Assembly (NCBI GenBank): GCA_902762955.1
Contig: CACWQH010000035.1
Coordinates: forward strand, 1-34,362
From: an uncultured Lachnospiraceae bacterium
GTDB lineage: Bacteria > Bacillota > Clostridia > Lachnospirales > Lachnospiraceae
Length of the DNA: 34,362 bases
Reading direction: 5' to 3'
In this document: piece by piece, positions 15,890 to 25,100 of the stretch
Layout: every line of letters starts with the position of its first letter
Position numbering within the stretch: position 1 is the first letter of the stretch
The notes under the pieces: model-generated
What the model was told of the DNA's origin: nothing
Seen by the model: the letters and a program-made list of their open reading frames with translations, nothing else
The model's database searches: none
Made by a program: the position numbers and the translations under genes

Positions 15890-17068
15890 TTAGTGATGGA
15901 ACAATCTTATACCTGTAAACGCCATTACCATATCGTAGCTGTCGGCACACTCGATTACAAGGTCATCTCTTACCGAACCACCCGGCTGAGCGATATATTT
16001 TACGCCGCTCTTCTTAGCTCTTTCGATATTATCCGAAAATGGGAAGAACGCATCCGATCCAAGGATAACATCCTGATTTTTCTCTAACCATGCCTTCTTT
16101 TCTTCGCGTGTAAATACCTCAGGCTTAACCTTAAATCTCTTCTGCCATTCGCCCTCGCGAAGAACATCCTCGTACTCATCACCCATATATACATCGATTG
16201 CATTGTCTCTGTCTGCACGTCCGAGTGAATCGATAAACTGTAAACCAAGCACCTGTGGTGACTGACGCAAGAACCAGTTGTCAGCCTTCTGTCCGGCAAG
16301 TCTTGTACAGTGAATTCTTGACTGCTGTCCCGCACCGATACCGATTGCCTGACCATTCTTTACATAGCAAACCGAGTTTGACTGAGTATACTTTAAAATG
16401 ATAAGAGAAATCTTCATATCCATAAGTGCCCAGTCAGGTATATCCTTATTTTTTGTAACTATATTGGAAAGCAAATCGCCATTTACATCGAGCTCATTTC
16501 TTCCCTGCTCAAAGGTAATTCCGTAAACCTGCTTTTTCTCAAGCTCAGCAGGAACATAAGACTCATCTATCTGAATAACATTGTAGTTACCCTTCTTCTT
16601 TGCCTTTAAGATTTCAAGTGCCTCATCTGTATAGCCCGGAGCGATTACTCCGTCTGAAACCTCTCTTTTGATAAGCTTTGCTGTATCTACATCACACACA
16701 TCAGAAAGTGCGATAAAGTCACCGAAGGAAGACATTCTGTCTGCACCTCTTGCTCTTGCGTAAGCACATGCAAGCGGCGAAAGCTCACCCAAATCATCTA
16801 CCCAGTAAATCTTGGCAAGTGTATCCGAAAGTGGAAGTCCAACTGCAGCACCTGCAGGTGATACATGCTTAAAGGAAGTAGCTGCAGGAAGGTTAGTAGC
16901 AGCCTTTAACTCCTTAACCAGCTGCCAGCCGTTAAATGCATCAAGGAAATTGATATATCCCGGCTTGCCGTTTAACACTGTAACAGGAAGCTCGCTTCCG
17001 TCCTCCATATATATTCTTGATGGTTTCTGATTCGGATTGCATCCGTACTTTAATTCTATCTCTTTCAT
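15890..17068 (-). CDS. purH: Stand-alone AICAR formyltransferase
   Basis: Catalyses formylation of AICAR to FAICAR with 10-formyl-tetrahydrofolate, the ninth step toward IMP. The 392-residue protein corresponds to the C-terminal half of ordinary bifunctional PurH (about 510-530 residues); the N-terminal IMP cyclohydrolase domain is absent. Visible marks are [13 protein letters not shown] (Lys-His of the active site), [33 protein letters not shown] and [20 protein letters not shown] lies 5 bases before the ATG. The missing cyclohydrolase is supplied by the gene just upstream (17207-17920). An 87-bp palindrome separates the two genes. In this family the name purH fits only in part. Confidence 0.93.
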   Translation of the reverse strand: MKEIELKYGCNPNQKPSRIYMEDGSELPVTVLNGKPGYINFLDAFNGWQLVKELKAATNLPAATSFKHVSPAGAAVGLPLSDTLAKIYWVDDLGELSPLACAYARARGADRMSSFGDFIALSDVCDVDTAKLIKREVSDGVIAPGYTDEALEILKAKKKGNYNVIQIDESYVPAELEKKQVYGITFEQGRNELDVNGDLLSNIVTKNKDIPDWALMDMKISLIILKYTQSNSVCYVKNGQAIGIGAGQQSRIHCTRLAGQKADNWFLRQSPQVLGLQFIDSLGRADRDNAIDVYMGDEYEDVLREGEWQKRFKVKPEVFTREEKKAWLEKNQDVILGSDAFFPFSDNIERAKKSGVKYIAQPGGSVRDDLVIECADSYDMVMAFTGIRLFHH

Positions 17069-17089
17069 AGTTTCCTCCTAATTTCATTT

Positions 17090-17176
17090 TTCTGACTGAC
17101 TTTATATAAAATGTACACGCATGGCACGTGCTACTTAACGCCATGCTTAGCACATTTTATATAAAGTCAGTCAGAA
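17090..17176. repeat. 87-bp near-perfect palindrome (loop-conserved hairpin family, member B)
   Basis: Outer arms of 25 bp (17090-17114 with 17152-17176; TTCTGACTGACTTTATATAA... and its complement) are perfect. A second stem GCATGGC/GCCATGC closes the loop ACGTGCTACTTAAC. It lies between the IMP cyclohydrolase stop and the AICAR transformylase ribosome binding site, so it is probably transcribed and could tune the downstream gene by attenuation or RNA processing. The core (TACACGCATGGC...GCCATGCTTAGCAC) matches member C at 26769, while the outer arms do not. Confidence 0.88.
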
Positions 17177-17206
17177 TACTTATTATCAATTCGGGATAAA
17201 TAAATG

Positions 17207-17920
17207 TTACTTATTCTTATTTACTATCCTTGTCTCATACTTTCCGGTTGCGATATCTATGAATCGCACAAATAAAGATACTTTATTGTCTTCGTTCAAG
17301 CTTGTCCAGACCTCATCTGTGAAGGTGTCGATGTCGCCTGATATTTTTACCCACTTTGGCTCGCCCTCGAAGCTTGGGAGCGGATTGCCGTCGTGCATAT
17401 ATGTATGGATGAAATGTCCCTCACCTGCTACAGGATTTTGGTATGCAAAGGTGTATCTGTTGCATGCATCAGGATTTCCGTTATTGCTCTTTAATATTGA
17501 CATGGCATAGTTAAAGTTACCGCCTTCAACATGCATGATTCCGGAAATTCTCGGTGTATAATTAGGGCCGTCCGGCTCGAACTCGCGTGAGCGAAGCGAC
17601 TGTTCAAAGGTGCTCTGCTTGTCCATACCTTCATAGATTGTGTCTGTCTGATCACCGTTTGTAACTATGGTCTTATTACCAAGCACTCTAACAGGCACGT
17701 AAATTATAAGACTTGGGTCCTCAAGCTTGGAAGGATCAAAGGCTTCGGTACGGATACCCTCTCCTTCTTCCACAAATACTCTGTTTCTGCTGTTTGAACT
17801 TCTACCCATTATGAAGTAAGCGGTTACCGCCTTGGTACCGTCCTCGGATACTCCGATCACTATACCTCTTCCCGGATAAGCGTTCTCCTTTAACTCATTT
17901 GCAAGTGATAACATTTCCAT
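17207..17920 (-). CDS. purO: IMP cyclohydrolase, PurO type
   Basis: Closes the ring of FAICAR to give IMP, the last step of purine synthesis. The 237-residue product has the PurO-family opening YPGRGIVIGVSEDGTKAVTA, AYFIMGRSSNSRNRVF, and a late PNYTPRISGIMHVEGGNFNY, with no MGS-type fold of PurH. PurO was first described in archaea and a related form occurs in many Clostridia. The ATG at 17920 has GGAGG 8 bases upstream; the ATG at 17935 lies inside that site. It starts 18 bases after the SanA-like gene and precedes the AICAR transformylase, so the final two purine steps sit side by side on two genes. Confidence 0.88.
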   Translation of the reverse strand: MEMLSLANELKENAYPGRGIVIGVSEDGTKAVTAYFIMGRSSNSRNRVFVEEGEGIRTEAFDPSKLEDPSLIIYVPVRVLGNKTIVTNGDQTDTIYEGMDKQSTFEQSLRSREFEPDGPNYTPRISGIMHVEGGNFNYAMSILKSNNGNPDACNRYTFAYQNPVAGEGHFIHTYMHDGNPLPSFEGEPKWVKISGDIDTFTDEVWTSLNEDNKVSLFVRFIDIATGKYETRIVNKNK

Positions 17921-17938
17921 CAAAAAAACCTCCATTTT

Positions 17939-18637
17939 TTAATTTATATCCCCACCCTGATCGTTGGTCACATCACCGCTTTGGTCAAGCGGAATCTTAT
18001 CACCAAGAAATGTGGGTTTGAATTTAAAGATAGACCAGATAAAATCCTTGTCAACCGCAACTATCTCTCTTAAATCCCTTTTGGTCTGTCCGTGATATCT
18101 CTCATCCTTAGCTGCCACGCCGTACGAATCCATTCCAAGACTTTTTGCAACATATACCGAACGGTACAGATGATATCTCTGTGTTACGATAACGACCTTT
18201 TTTGCGCCAAATATTTCCTTAGCCCTATACATGGTATCATAGGTGGAAAATCCGGCATGATCCATAAATATATCCTCTGAAGGAACACCTCTTGCTATGG
18301 CATAATCCTTCATAACCTGAACCTCATTATAATACTTGCTGCCATGGTCACCGCTCATAATAATCTTAGGCGCCACACCTGCCTTATATAACTCAATCGC
18401 CCGATCAAGTCTGTCACTTAGCATAAGACTTGGAGTATCGCCGTGCTTAACCGAAGCACCCAACACGATGATACAGTCCACATCAGTAAGGTCTGCCGCC
18501 TCATCAGCATCAATTATTCTATTCTTTGTGCTAAATCTCACAAACGCATTTATGCCCACAGTAAAAAGAACCACCGCAAGCACAATCACACCAATCACAA
18601 TAACAAATATCTTAACAATCTTTTTAAAAGTCTTCAT
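17939..18637 (-). CDS. SanA/YdcF-type DUF218 membrane protein
   Basis: 232 residues. One N-terminal TM helix (about 10-30, IFVIVIGVIVLAVVLFTVGI) is followed by a DUF218 domain: DCIIVLGASVKHGDTPSLML, RLDRAIELYKAG, PKIIMSGDHG, EVQVMKDYAIARGVP, VTQRYHLYRSVYVAKSLGM. SanA-like proteins are tied to envelope barrier function and vancomycin tolerance in enterobacteria; the biochemical activity is unknown. The ATG at 18637 is preceded by TAGGA at 6-7 bases; the ATG-like start at 18691 would lie within the palindromic element. It precedes purO by 18 bases. Confidence 0.88.
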   Translation of the reverse strand: MKTFKKIVKIFVIVIGVIVLAVVLFTVGINAFVRFSTKNRIIDADEAADLTDVDCIIVLGASVKHGDTPSLMLSDRLDRAIELYKAGVAPKIIMSGDHGSKYYNEVQVMKDYAIARGVPSEDIFMDHAGFSTYDTMYRAKEIFGAKKVVIVTQRYHLYRSVYVAKSLGMDSYGVAAKDERYHGQTKRDLREIVAVDKDFIWSIFKFKPTFLGDKIPLDQSGDVTNDQGGDIN

Positions 18638-18652
18638 ACAAAATCCTACATA

Positions 18653-18975
18653 TGTGTCACCGGGGACGGTTCTTGTTGACACATTATCCAAAAATATAAC
18701 AGGATGTCAAGATGAGCTGTAATATAAATAAATATTTTGAAAGCATTTAGCCCGATTTGCTTAAAATCAGAAGTGAACCTTCGCATATGCTTGCTCAGAA
18801 ATCGAGTGTCTGAGCGAAGCGAGTTCTCGATTTCGTGCAAAGCATAAAGAAGGTGAACGTTCTGATTTAGCAAATTGATGGCTAGCTCTCACAACTATCT
18901 TATTTATATTTATAGCTCATCTTGATAACCTCATATAGCTTAAAATGTGTCAACAAGAACCGTCCCCTTGACACA
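18653..18975. repeat. 323-bp palindromic element with GGGGACGGTTCTTG arms (MITE-like)
   Basis: Outer arms 18653-18685 and 18944-18975 are inverted repeats opening TGTGTCA, then GGGGACGGTTCTTG and TTGACACATT; they differ by one indel. Inside, TCAAGATGAGCT...ATATAAATAA pairs imperfectly with its counterpart near 18898-18925, and TCAGAA...CCTTC...TATGCTT...AAATCGAG pairs with 18826-18870, so almost the whole element folds into one hairpin with a GAGCGAAGCGAG apex. No coding capacity is evident. GGGGACGGTTCTT motifs are common in Firmicutes repeats as far as I recall. It fills the 345-base gap between glgB and the SanA-like gene. Confidence 0.85.
18683..18710 (-). promoter_or_regulatory. Promoter inside the palindromic element, reading into the SanA-like/purO/purH genes
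   Basis: On the minus strand TTGACA (18710-18705) is followed by a 16-base spacer and GATAAT (18688-18683). Predicted start is near 18677, about 40 bases before the SanA-like ATG. Both hexamers belong to the palindromic element; the opposite arm has TTGATA but no matching -10. Confidence 0.65.
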
Positions 18976-18982
18976 TTAAAGT

Positions 18983-21211
18983 TTATTTTTTGTCTGTGTA
19001 ATCGTATCTGAATACCATTACTGAAAGCGGCGGTACATTTACGCAGATTGAATTCTTCATTCTGTCGCATGGCTGCGGAAGTGCGGTAACGGTTCCGTTT
19101 ACATTTCCGTGACCTCCAAACTTCTCGTCATCTGAATTTAATATCTCTTCATACTTTGTAAGGCAAGGTGCACCTATCATGTAATTATTTCTTTCAACAG
19201 GTACGAAGTTGCAGATGAACATAAGCTGATCTTTAGCGGTCTTTCCTCTTCTCATAAATGCCACGATACCTTCCTTGGCATCATCTACCTTGATCCACTC
19301 AAAGCCCATAACCTCATTATCATTATAATAAAGTGCATCGTACTTAGTGTACATATGGTTGAGCGCAGCCACAAAGTCCTTCATCTTGCTGTGAAGCGGC
19401 TGGTCTAACAGATACCAGTCAAGGCTTCTTGCCTCGCTCCACTCACGAAGCTGTGCAAACTCCTGTCCCATAAACAAGAGCTTCTTGCCCGGATGTCCAA
19501 GCATAAATCCGTATGCGGCACGAAGGTTCGCAAATTTATCAAACTCAAAGCCCGGCATTTTATTGATCATCGAACACTTAAGGTGTACAACCTCATCGTG
19601 TGAGATTACAAGTACATAGTTCTCCGAATAGGTATATGACAAACTGAAAGTGAGCTTGTTGTGGTTAAAGGATCTGAAGTACGGATCAAGCTTCATATAC
19701 TCAAGGAAGTCATTCATCCAACCCATGTTCCACTTAAATAAGAATCCAAGTCCCTTAAGTGAAGCCGGTGCAGTAACACCTGCCCATGCAGTAGACTCCT
19801 CAGCGATAAGATATGCTCCGGGATTTCTCTCCTCCATAACAGTATTTATCTTCTGCAAAAGCTTGATTGCATCATAGTTTTCATTTCCGCCGTCCTTGTT
19901 AGGAAGCCACTGTCCGCTCTGCTTACCGTAGTCAAGGTAAAGCATGGATGCAACCGCATCTACACGAAGTGCATCGATATGGAACTTCTCAACCCAGAAC
20001 AAAGCATTTGCAGTAAGGAAGTTACTAACCTCTTTTCTGCCGTAATCAAATATATAGGTACCCCAGTCAGGGTGCTCGCCTCTTCTTGAATCCGGATGCT
20101 CATATAAAGGCATACCGTCAAATCTTCCGAGTCCATGTGCATCTCTTGGGAAATGTGCCGGTACCCAGTCAAGGATAACGCCGATTCCCTTACTGTGCAT
20201 ATAATCAACGAAGTACATAAAGTCATCCGGTGCACCGTATCTTGAAGTAGGTGCATAATAATTGGTTACCTGATAACCCCAGGAACCGTCAAACGGATAC
20301 TCTGCGATACCCATAAGCTCGATATGTGTATAGCCCATCTCCTCCACATAATCACCGAGCATCTTAGCAAGCTCGCGATAGTTGTAAAAGCCGAAATCCG
20401 AATCCTCAATCTTTTTCTTCCAGGAACCGAGATGAACCTCGTATATAGACATCGGGCTCTTTATCCTGTCAACTCTTTTTATCTTATCTCTGTCCTCAAC
20501 CCACTTGGTATCGGTCCATTTGAACTTATTAAGATTTGCTACGATATTGGCATTGTCCGGTCTAACCTGATTGTAATTTCCGTACGGATCGGCCTTATAT
20601 AAAATCTCACCGTCTCTTGTAAGTATCTGGAACTTGTAAACCGCACCCTCTTTTACATCCGGTATAAAGAGCTCGTGAATTCCGGAAACCGAATGAAGCT
20701 GCATCGGATTGAGTCCGCCGTCCCACATATTGAAATCACCGACAACGCTTACACGTCTTGCATTTGGTGCCCATACCGCAAAGTAGGTTCCTTCAACGCC
20801 GTCTATCTTCATCGGATGTGCTCCAAGCTTCTCGTAGATATCATAGTTCTTACCCTCATTGAAAAGGTAAGTATCATAATCTGTTATAAGTCCATCGAAG
20901 GCATATGCATCAGCAGTTGTAACCGTAGTTCCGTCCTGATAGTTAGTCCGGATACGATACTTATTGCCCTTATATTTTTTCTTAGGGAAATATGCTCCGT
21001 AAAAGCCCTCTGCAAGCTTAACCATCTCCACAGGACTCTTACCCGTAACCGATGTTACAAACACCGAATCGGCATGAGGTCTGTACACGGTTATAACCTG
21101 TCCCTCTCCGTAATCATGTATTCCGAGAATATGCTTCGGTGCATTTATCTCGCCCTTTGCAAGCTCGTCATAAAGCACCCAGTTTACCCAGTTTTCAAGT
21201 CTCTCGTTCAT
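18983..21211 (-). CDS. glgB: 1,4-alpha-glucan branching enzyme
   Basis: Introduces alpha-1,6 branches in glycogen; cytoplasmic. 742 residues with an N1 domain (1-110), a CBM48 domain (about 125-230, with GTYFAVWAPNARRVSVVGDFN), and a GH13 catalytic barrel. The GH13 residues are in place: DWVPAHFPRDAHG (348-360), DALRVDAV with nucleophile Asp418, AEES with acid/base Glu471, and HDE at 538-540. The length is normal for the two-domain N-terminus type. GGAGG lies 8 bases before the ATG. It follows the DUF1461-type gene after 17 bases, and no other glycogen gene is in view. Confidence 0.96.
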   Translation of the reverse strand: MNERLENWVNWVLYDELAKGEINAPKHILGIHDYGEGQVITVYRPHADSVFVTSVTGKSPVEMVKLAEGFYGAYFPKKKYKGNKYRIRTNYQDGTTVTTADAYAFDGLITDYDTYLFNEGKNYDIYEKLGAHPMKIDGVEGTYFAVWAPNARRVSVVGDFNMWDGGLNPMQLHSVSGIHELFIPDVKEGAVYKFQILTRDGEILYKADPYGNYNQVRPDNANIVANLNKFKWTDTKWVEDRDKIKRVDRIKSPMSIYEVHLGSWKKKIEDSDFGFYNYRELAKMLGDYVEEMGYTHIELMGIAEYPFDGSWGYQVTNYYAPTSRYGAPDDFMYFVDYMHSKGIGVILDWVPAHFPRDAHGLGRFDGMPLYEHPDSRRGEHPDWGTYIFDYGRKEVSNFLTANALFWVEKFHIDALRVDAVASMLYLDYGKQSGQWLPNKDGGNENYDAIKLLQKINTVMEERNPGAYLIAEESTAWAGVTAPASLKGLGFLFKWNMGWMNDFLEYMKLDPYFRSFNHNKLTFSLSYTYSENYVLVISHDEVVHLKCSMINKMPGFEFDKFANLRAAYGFMLGHPGKKLLFMGQEFAQLREWSEARSLDWYLLDQPLHSKMKDFVAALNHMYTKYDALYYNDNEVMGFEWIKVDDAKEGIVAFMRRGKTAKDQLMFICNFVPVERNNYMIGAPCLTKYEEILNSDDEKFGGHGNVNGTVTALPQPCDRMKNSICVNVPPLSVMVFRYDYTDKK

Positions 21212-21228
21212 CCAAATAACCTCCGTAA

Positions 21229-21945
21229 TTAAAATTTATGCGGTCTTCCGCAGAATAATATAAACCATCTTATAAAAATCATTAATATTATAAGTACTGC
21301 CACAAACAAAAGATATGCTATCGCCATCCACCTTGCATAATCAGGCGGTAAAATCTGCAGCAGTATATCCTTATCACTGAAATAACTATAGTTTTTTCTG
21401 AAAACCATATCCCTTGCAGCTACGTAAAATTCCTTATCTGATTTCATGAACACCAATGCATTGACAGATGTAAAAAATGCAGCCAGCACTCCACCGTATA
21501 TAAACGGCATAAACATCCTTCTCTTTGACAAAATAACAAAGGAATGCACCATGCCTGCAAGTGTCGCAATCGACACAAACCATGCAAGTCTGTAAAACCA
21601 CTTTATATGATTTAATCTATCCACATTGTGCTCATCCAATTCATATCCGATAAGCTCATATTTCCCTTTAAAAAATGCTTTGAAATCCTCCGAAAGCTTT
21701 TCAAAATTGGCCTTCCTTTCAAAATCTTCAAGTCGCACGCTGTAATCAGCATCTGTGTCTGTCGCAGTCGATACATCTAAAGTTAAGTCCTCTTCTACAT
21801 TTACATCTGCAACATAATTTTCAAAGCATCTTTCATAAACAGCCTTATTCATGCAAAGGATACAGAATGCAAAATTTATAATAAACAGCGCCACACAAAG
21901 GCTCGCAATAAATGAAATCTTTCTGTATCTTTCCATAACCATCAT
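21229..21945 (-). CDS. DUF1461-type integral membrane protein
   Basis: About 238 residues, with a first TM helix (ISFIASLCVALFIINFAFCI), an extracellular acidic loop of about 90 residues (ADVNVEEDLTLDVSTATDTD), and three further TM helices. The stretch NHIKWFYRLAWFVSI, then ARDMVFRKNYSYFSDKDILL and QILPPDYARW fits the DUF1461/TIGR01906 family. Function unknown. The start is uncertain: a TTG at 21987 and ATGs at 21945, 21942 and 21936 are in frame, and none has a clean ribosome binding site. A strong promoter precedes it, and glgB follows after 17 bases, so this gene leads the glgB operon. Confidence 0.75.
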   Translation of the reverse strand: MMVMERYRKISFIASLCVALFIINFAFCILCMNKAVYERCFENYVADVNVEEDLTLDVSTATDTDADYSVRLEDFERKANFEKLSEDFKAFFKGKYELIGYELDEHNVDRLNHIKWFYRLAWFVSIATLAGMVHSFVILSKRRMFMPFIYGGVLAAFFTSVNALVFMKSDKEFYVAARDMVFRKNYSYFSDKDILLQILPPDYARWMAIAYLLFVAVLIILMIFIRWFILFCGRPHKF

Positions 21946-22023
21946 CTTCTTGTAAATATTGTAAACATTATGTCTATTCCTAACCAAAAGTCCTTTCGGC
22001 CGGTCAAGACAATTACCTTTTCC

Positions 22024-22052
22024 ATTGTACCATTTTTAACCTTATCTGTAAA
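22024..22052 (-). promoter_or_regulatory. Promoter of the DUF1461-glgB operon
   Basis: On the minus strand TTTACA (22052-22047), a 17-base spacer and TACAAT (22029-22024). Predicted start is near 22017, about 70 bases before the coding region. It diverges from the promoter of the c-di-GMP gene. Confidence 0.7.
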
Positions 22053-22119
22053 GAATTCTTTGGTTTTTAGGACACGTTTTTAAAGTGTATTTTACTTTAT
22101 TTACAGTAGTGTATTTTTC

Positions 22120-22149
22120 TTGCCATAATACCTTTAGCCATGTTATAAT
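22120..22149 (+). promoter_or_regulatory. Promoter of the PAS/GGDEF/EAL gene
   Basis: TTGCCA (22120-22125), an 18-base spacer and TATAAT (22144-22149). Predicted start near 22156 leaves a leader of about 25 bases before the ATG at 22181, which argues against the longer ORF starting at 22085. Confidence 0.6.
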
Positions 22150-22180
22150 TTTTACATATTTTGTTATGGGTGGTGAAATT

Positions 22181-25100
22181 ATGGCAGCAACAGCAAAGCC
22201 AAAGGAAAATGTGGTGGCAACCTTTGTTCTCGATACGGCTGCTCCATATAACATACTTGATTTTGATCAGGGACTATGTGTTATGACAGGCTATTCTCCG
22301 AGAGAGTTAGCCGGAAAAATCAATACTCTCGATAAGCTTCTTTATGTTGATGATTTTACCGAAACTATCACTTCCATCAACTATCAGCTTAGCATATCCA
22401 ATCTTATTACATTTCAAAAAAGAGTAGTTACAAAAACCGGTGACATACTCACTGTTTTATGTAACGGACAGGCATATTCCTTAAATGACGGAAGGGATGT
22501 ACTTCAATGCGTCTTCACGGACATCACCCACCTTGAAACTGCTGCCAGCGAAACTGCCCAGGCAAAGACGGACCTTGAGATTTTTGCCAACACCGTTCCG
22601 AGCGGATTAAGCAAGCATCTTCTTGATAATAACTTAAGTCTCATATGGGCAAACAACTATTTTTACAGTATATGCGGTTATACAAAGGATTCATATAAAG
22701 AAACCTTTGGAAGAAGCATGCTTACCCTTATCTTTAGCGAAGACCTCGCTACAGTTATCGATGCCCTTGCCGACCTTAAGGAAGAGGGCAAATCCCAGAT
22801 AGTAAACTTTAGAATCAAAAGCGCAGGCGACAATATAAAATGGGTCAATGCGGTATTTGCCAACGCCGGCGAAACTTCAGAGGGCTTCCCTGTTGTCAAT
22901 ATAGTTTTATCGGATATTACCAATCTGAAAGAGGCAGAGATGAAGGCTGCCTTAGAGGAGCAAAAATATCTGATAATTTCTGACATTTCCGAAGAGCTTC
23001 CGTACGAGTACGACATAGCTACGGATACCATTAAATTTGCAGATAAATTTGAGAACATTTTTGAAGGACATGCCGTTATGGAAAATCCTTCTGTCAATAT
23101 GATTAAAACAGGACTTGCATCGGCAGATAGCAAAAGTGCAATCGAGGAGCTTTTTTATCTTGCAAAAACCGGAACCGAGTATCATGCTTCAGAGTTTAAA
23201 CTGAACACTAAAAACGGCGGATACCAGTGGTATTTTTCATCCTTTTCAAGCATTTACAACGAGAAGGAGGAACCGGTAAGAGCTATCGGTCTTTTGCGTA
23301 ACATCCATGCACAAAAGGTGGAGCAGCAAAGACTTATCGAAAAGTCCGAAACCGACCAGATGACCGGACTTTTAAACAAGGTTACAACCGAAAATAAAAT
23401 CAAATCAAGCTTAAGAGAATTAGACGGTAATTCCTACAATGTATTTATGCTGATTGATATAGATGATTTCAAAAATATAAACGACACCTACGGTCATCTT
23501 ACCGGCGACGAGGTCATCATCTCTATAGCCGAATCCATCAAAAAATATGCCGGTGATTACGGCTGCGGAGGTCGTCTCGGCGGAGATGAATTTTGTCTTT
23601 TCTTAACCAATGTTCTTGATATGACACTTGCCCTTGAAAAAGCGGCTTATATATGTGAAAGCATAAGAAACCGCTATCCCGGCAGTGCAGATGCGCCAAA
23701 GGTTACACTTAGTATCGGTATAGCCGCTACCAATGAACAGCTTCCTATGAATGTCCTTATGGAAAATGCCGACACCGCCCTTTATCAGGTTAAGCAGCGC
23801 GGCAAAAACGGTTTCTTCTTATATGAGGATGATATGGAGCGTGCGGAGTACAAAAACAGCCGTGAGTCCTCTACCGGCAACAGCACCATAAATGATATAA
23901 TGTCAACTCTCTTTACGGGCAGCAATACCTATACCTGTATAGAGCGTGCATTAAAGCTTGTAGGTGCAACTTATCCTATCGACAAGATAAGCATTTTCGA
24001 ATACGGCTTTAACAGAAATTTTGTAAACTGTACTCACCAGTGGTGTGCCGAAGGAGTCAAAAATGACATAACGAAAAAGCAGCATACTCCGGCGACCGTA
24101 TTTGAAGAGATAGATTCCATGGGCAATGACGGAATAGCGTATTCATCGGATACCTCAATTTTAAAGCTCAATAATTCCAGCATGAACCCTTCCCTCGAAG
24201 GAATCAAAAAACTGGTTCAATCCGAGATAATGCTGACAGGAAAGGTTATAGGTTATATCTGCTTTTATTCCATGGATATAAATGTAAACTGGACTGCTGA
24301 TACTCTTTCCTCCTTTAAGCTTTTATTTAAGCTTTTTGCGGAGGCTATATGTACCAAGCAAAATCAAAAGGCTCTCGACTTTTTGCGTGATGATACGGCA
24401 CAGGCCTTTGATATAGTTCAAAATCCTATGATAATAATTGACAGAGATACCTACGAAGTAGTTTACTCCAACGACATAAGCAAGGACTACTATCCTGAAA
24501 TATCTGTCGGTTCCAAATGCTACATGTGCATTTCCCAGAAAAATTCTCCTTGTGAGGATTGCCCTATGCACAAAGCAAGCGACAGAATCGTTACAATTTC
24601 AAGATACAACAAGATCTTTGATGAAAGTCTGGACGCAAGCTTTATCCCTATCAATTGGAGCATAGGTAAAAATACATATCTCATGTCTATGGCGGCTCAC
24701 AAGCAGACCAAGGCAGAAAAGCTCAAACTCGAATTAGAACAAAACATCAATATCGAAAAGAAAATCGCCGAAGCCTCATATAAGGATATGGTTACAGGCT
24801 ATGGCAATTTTGAGAAGTTTAAGCTTGATGCACAAAAGATACTTGATGAAAACAAAAATGAAAATTATGTACTTGCATATTTAAATATTAAAAGCTTTAA
24901 GTATATCAATGAAGCATACGGTTATTCAGTCGGAGATACAACTCTTAAAACCGTTGCAGATATATTTAAGAAATATATAGGTGAAAATGAAGCCTTTGCC
25001 AGAGTAATAAACGATACATTTATCTTGCTGATGCGCTATCCGGACAATGCAAGCTTTATGCGTTCCTTTGAAAATATCAAAAATGAAGTTCATGATGCAT

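Noticed and set aside
18646-18873. 75-residue minus-strand ORF inside the 323-bp palindrome
   Set aside because: It is produced by the palindromic element, has no ribosome binding site, and its sequence follows the inverted-repeat arms.
22085-22180. 32-residue N-terminal extension of the c-di-GMP protein
   Set aside because: The extension would contain the promoter (TTGCCA, TATAAT) of the gene, and its hydrophobic run is translated AT-rich intergenic DNA. The ATG at 22181 has a suitable leader and the PAS domain starts right after it.
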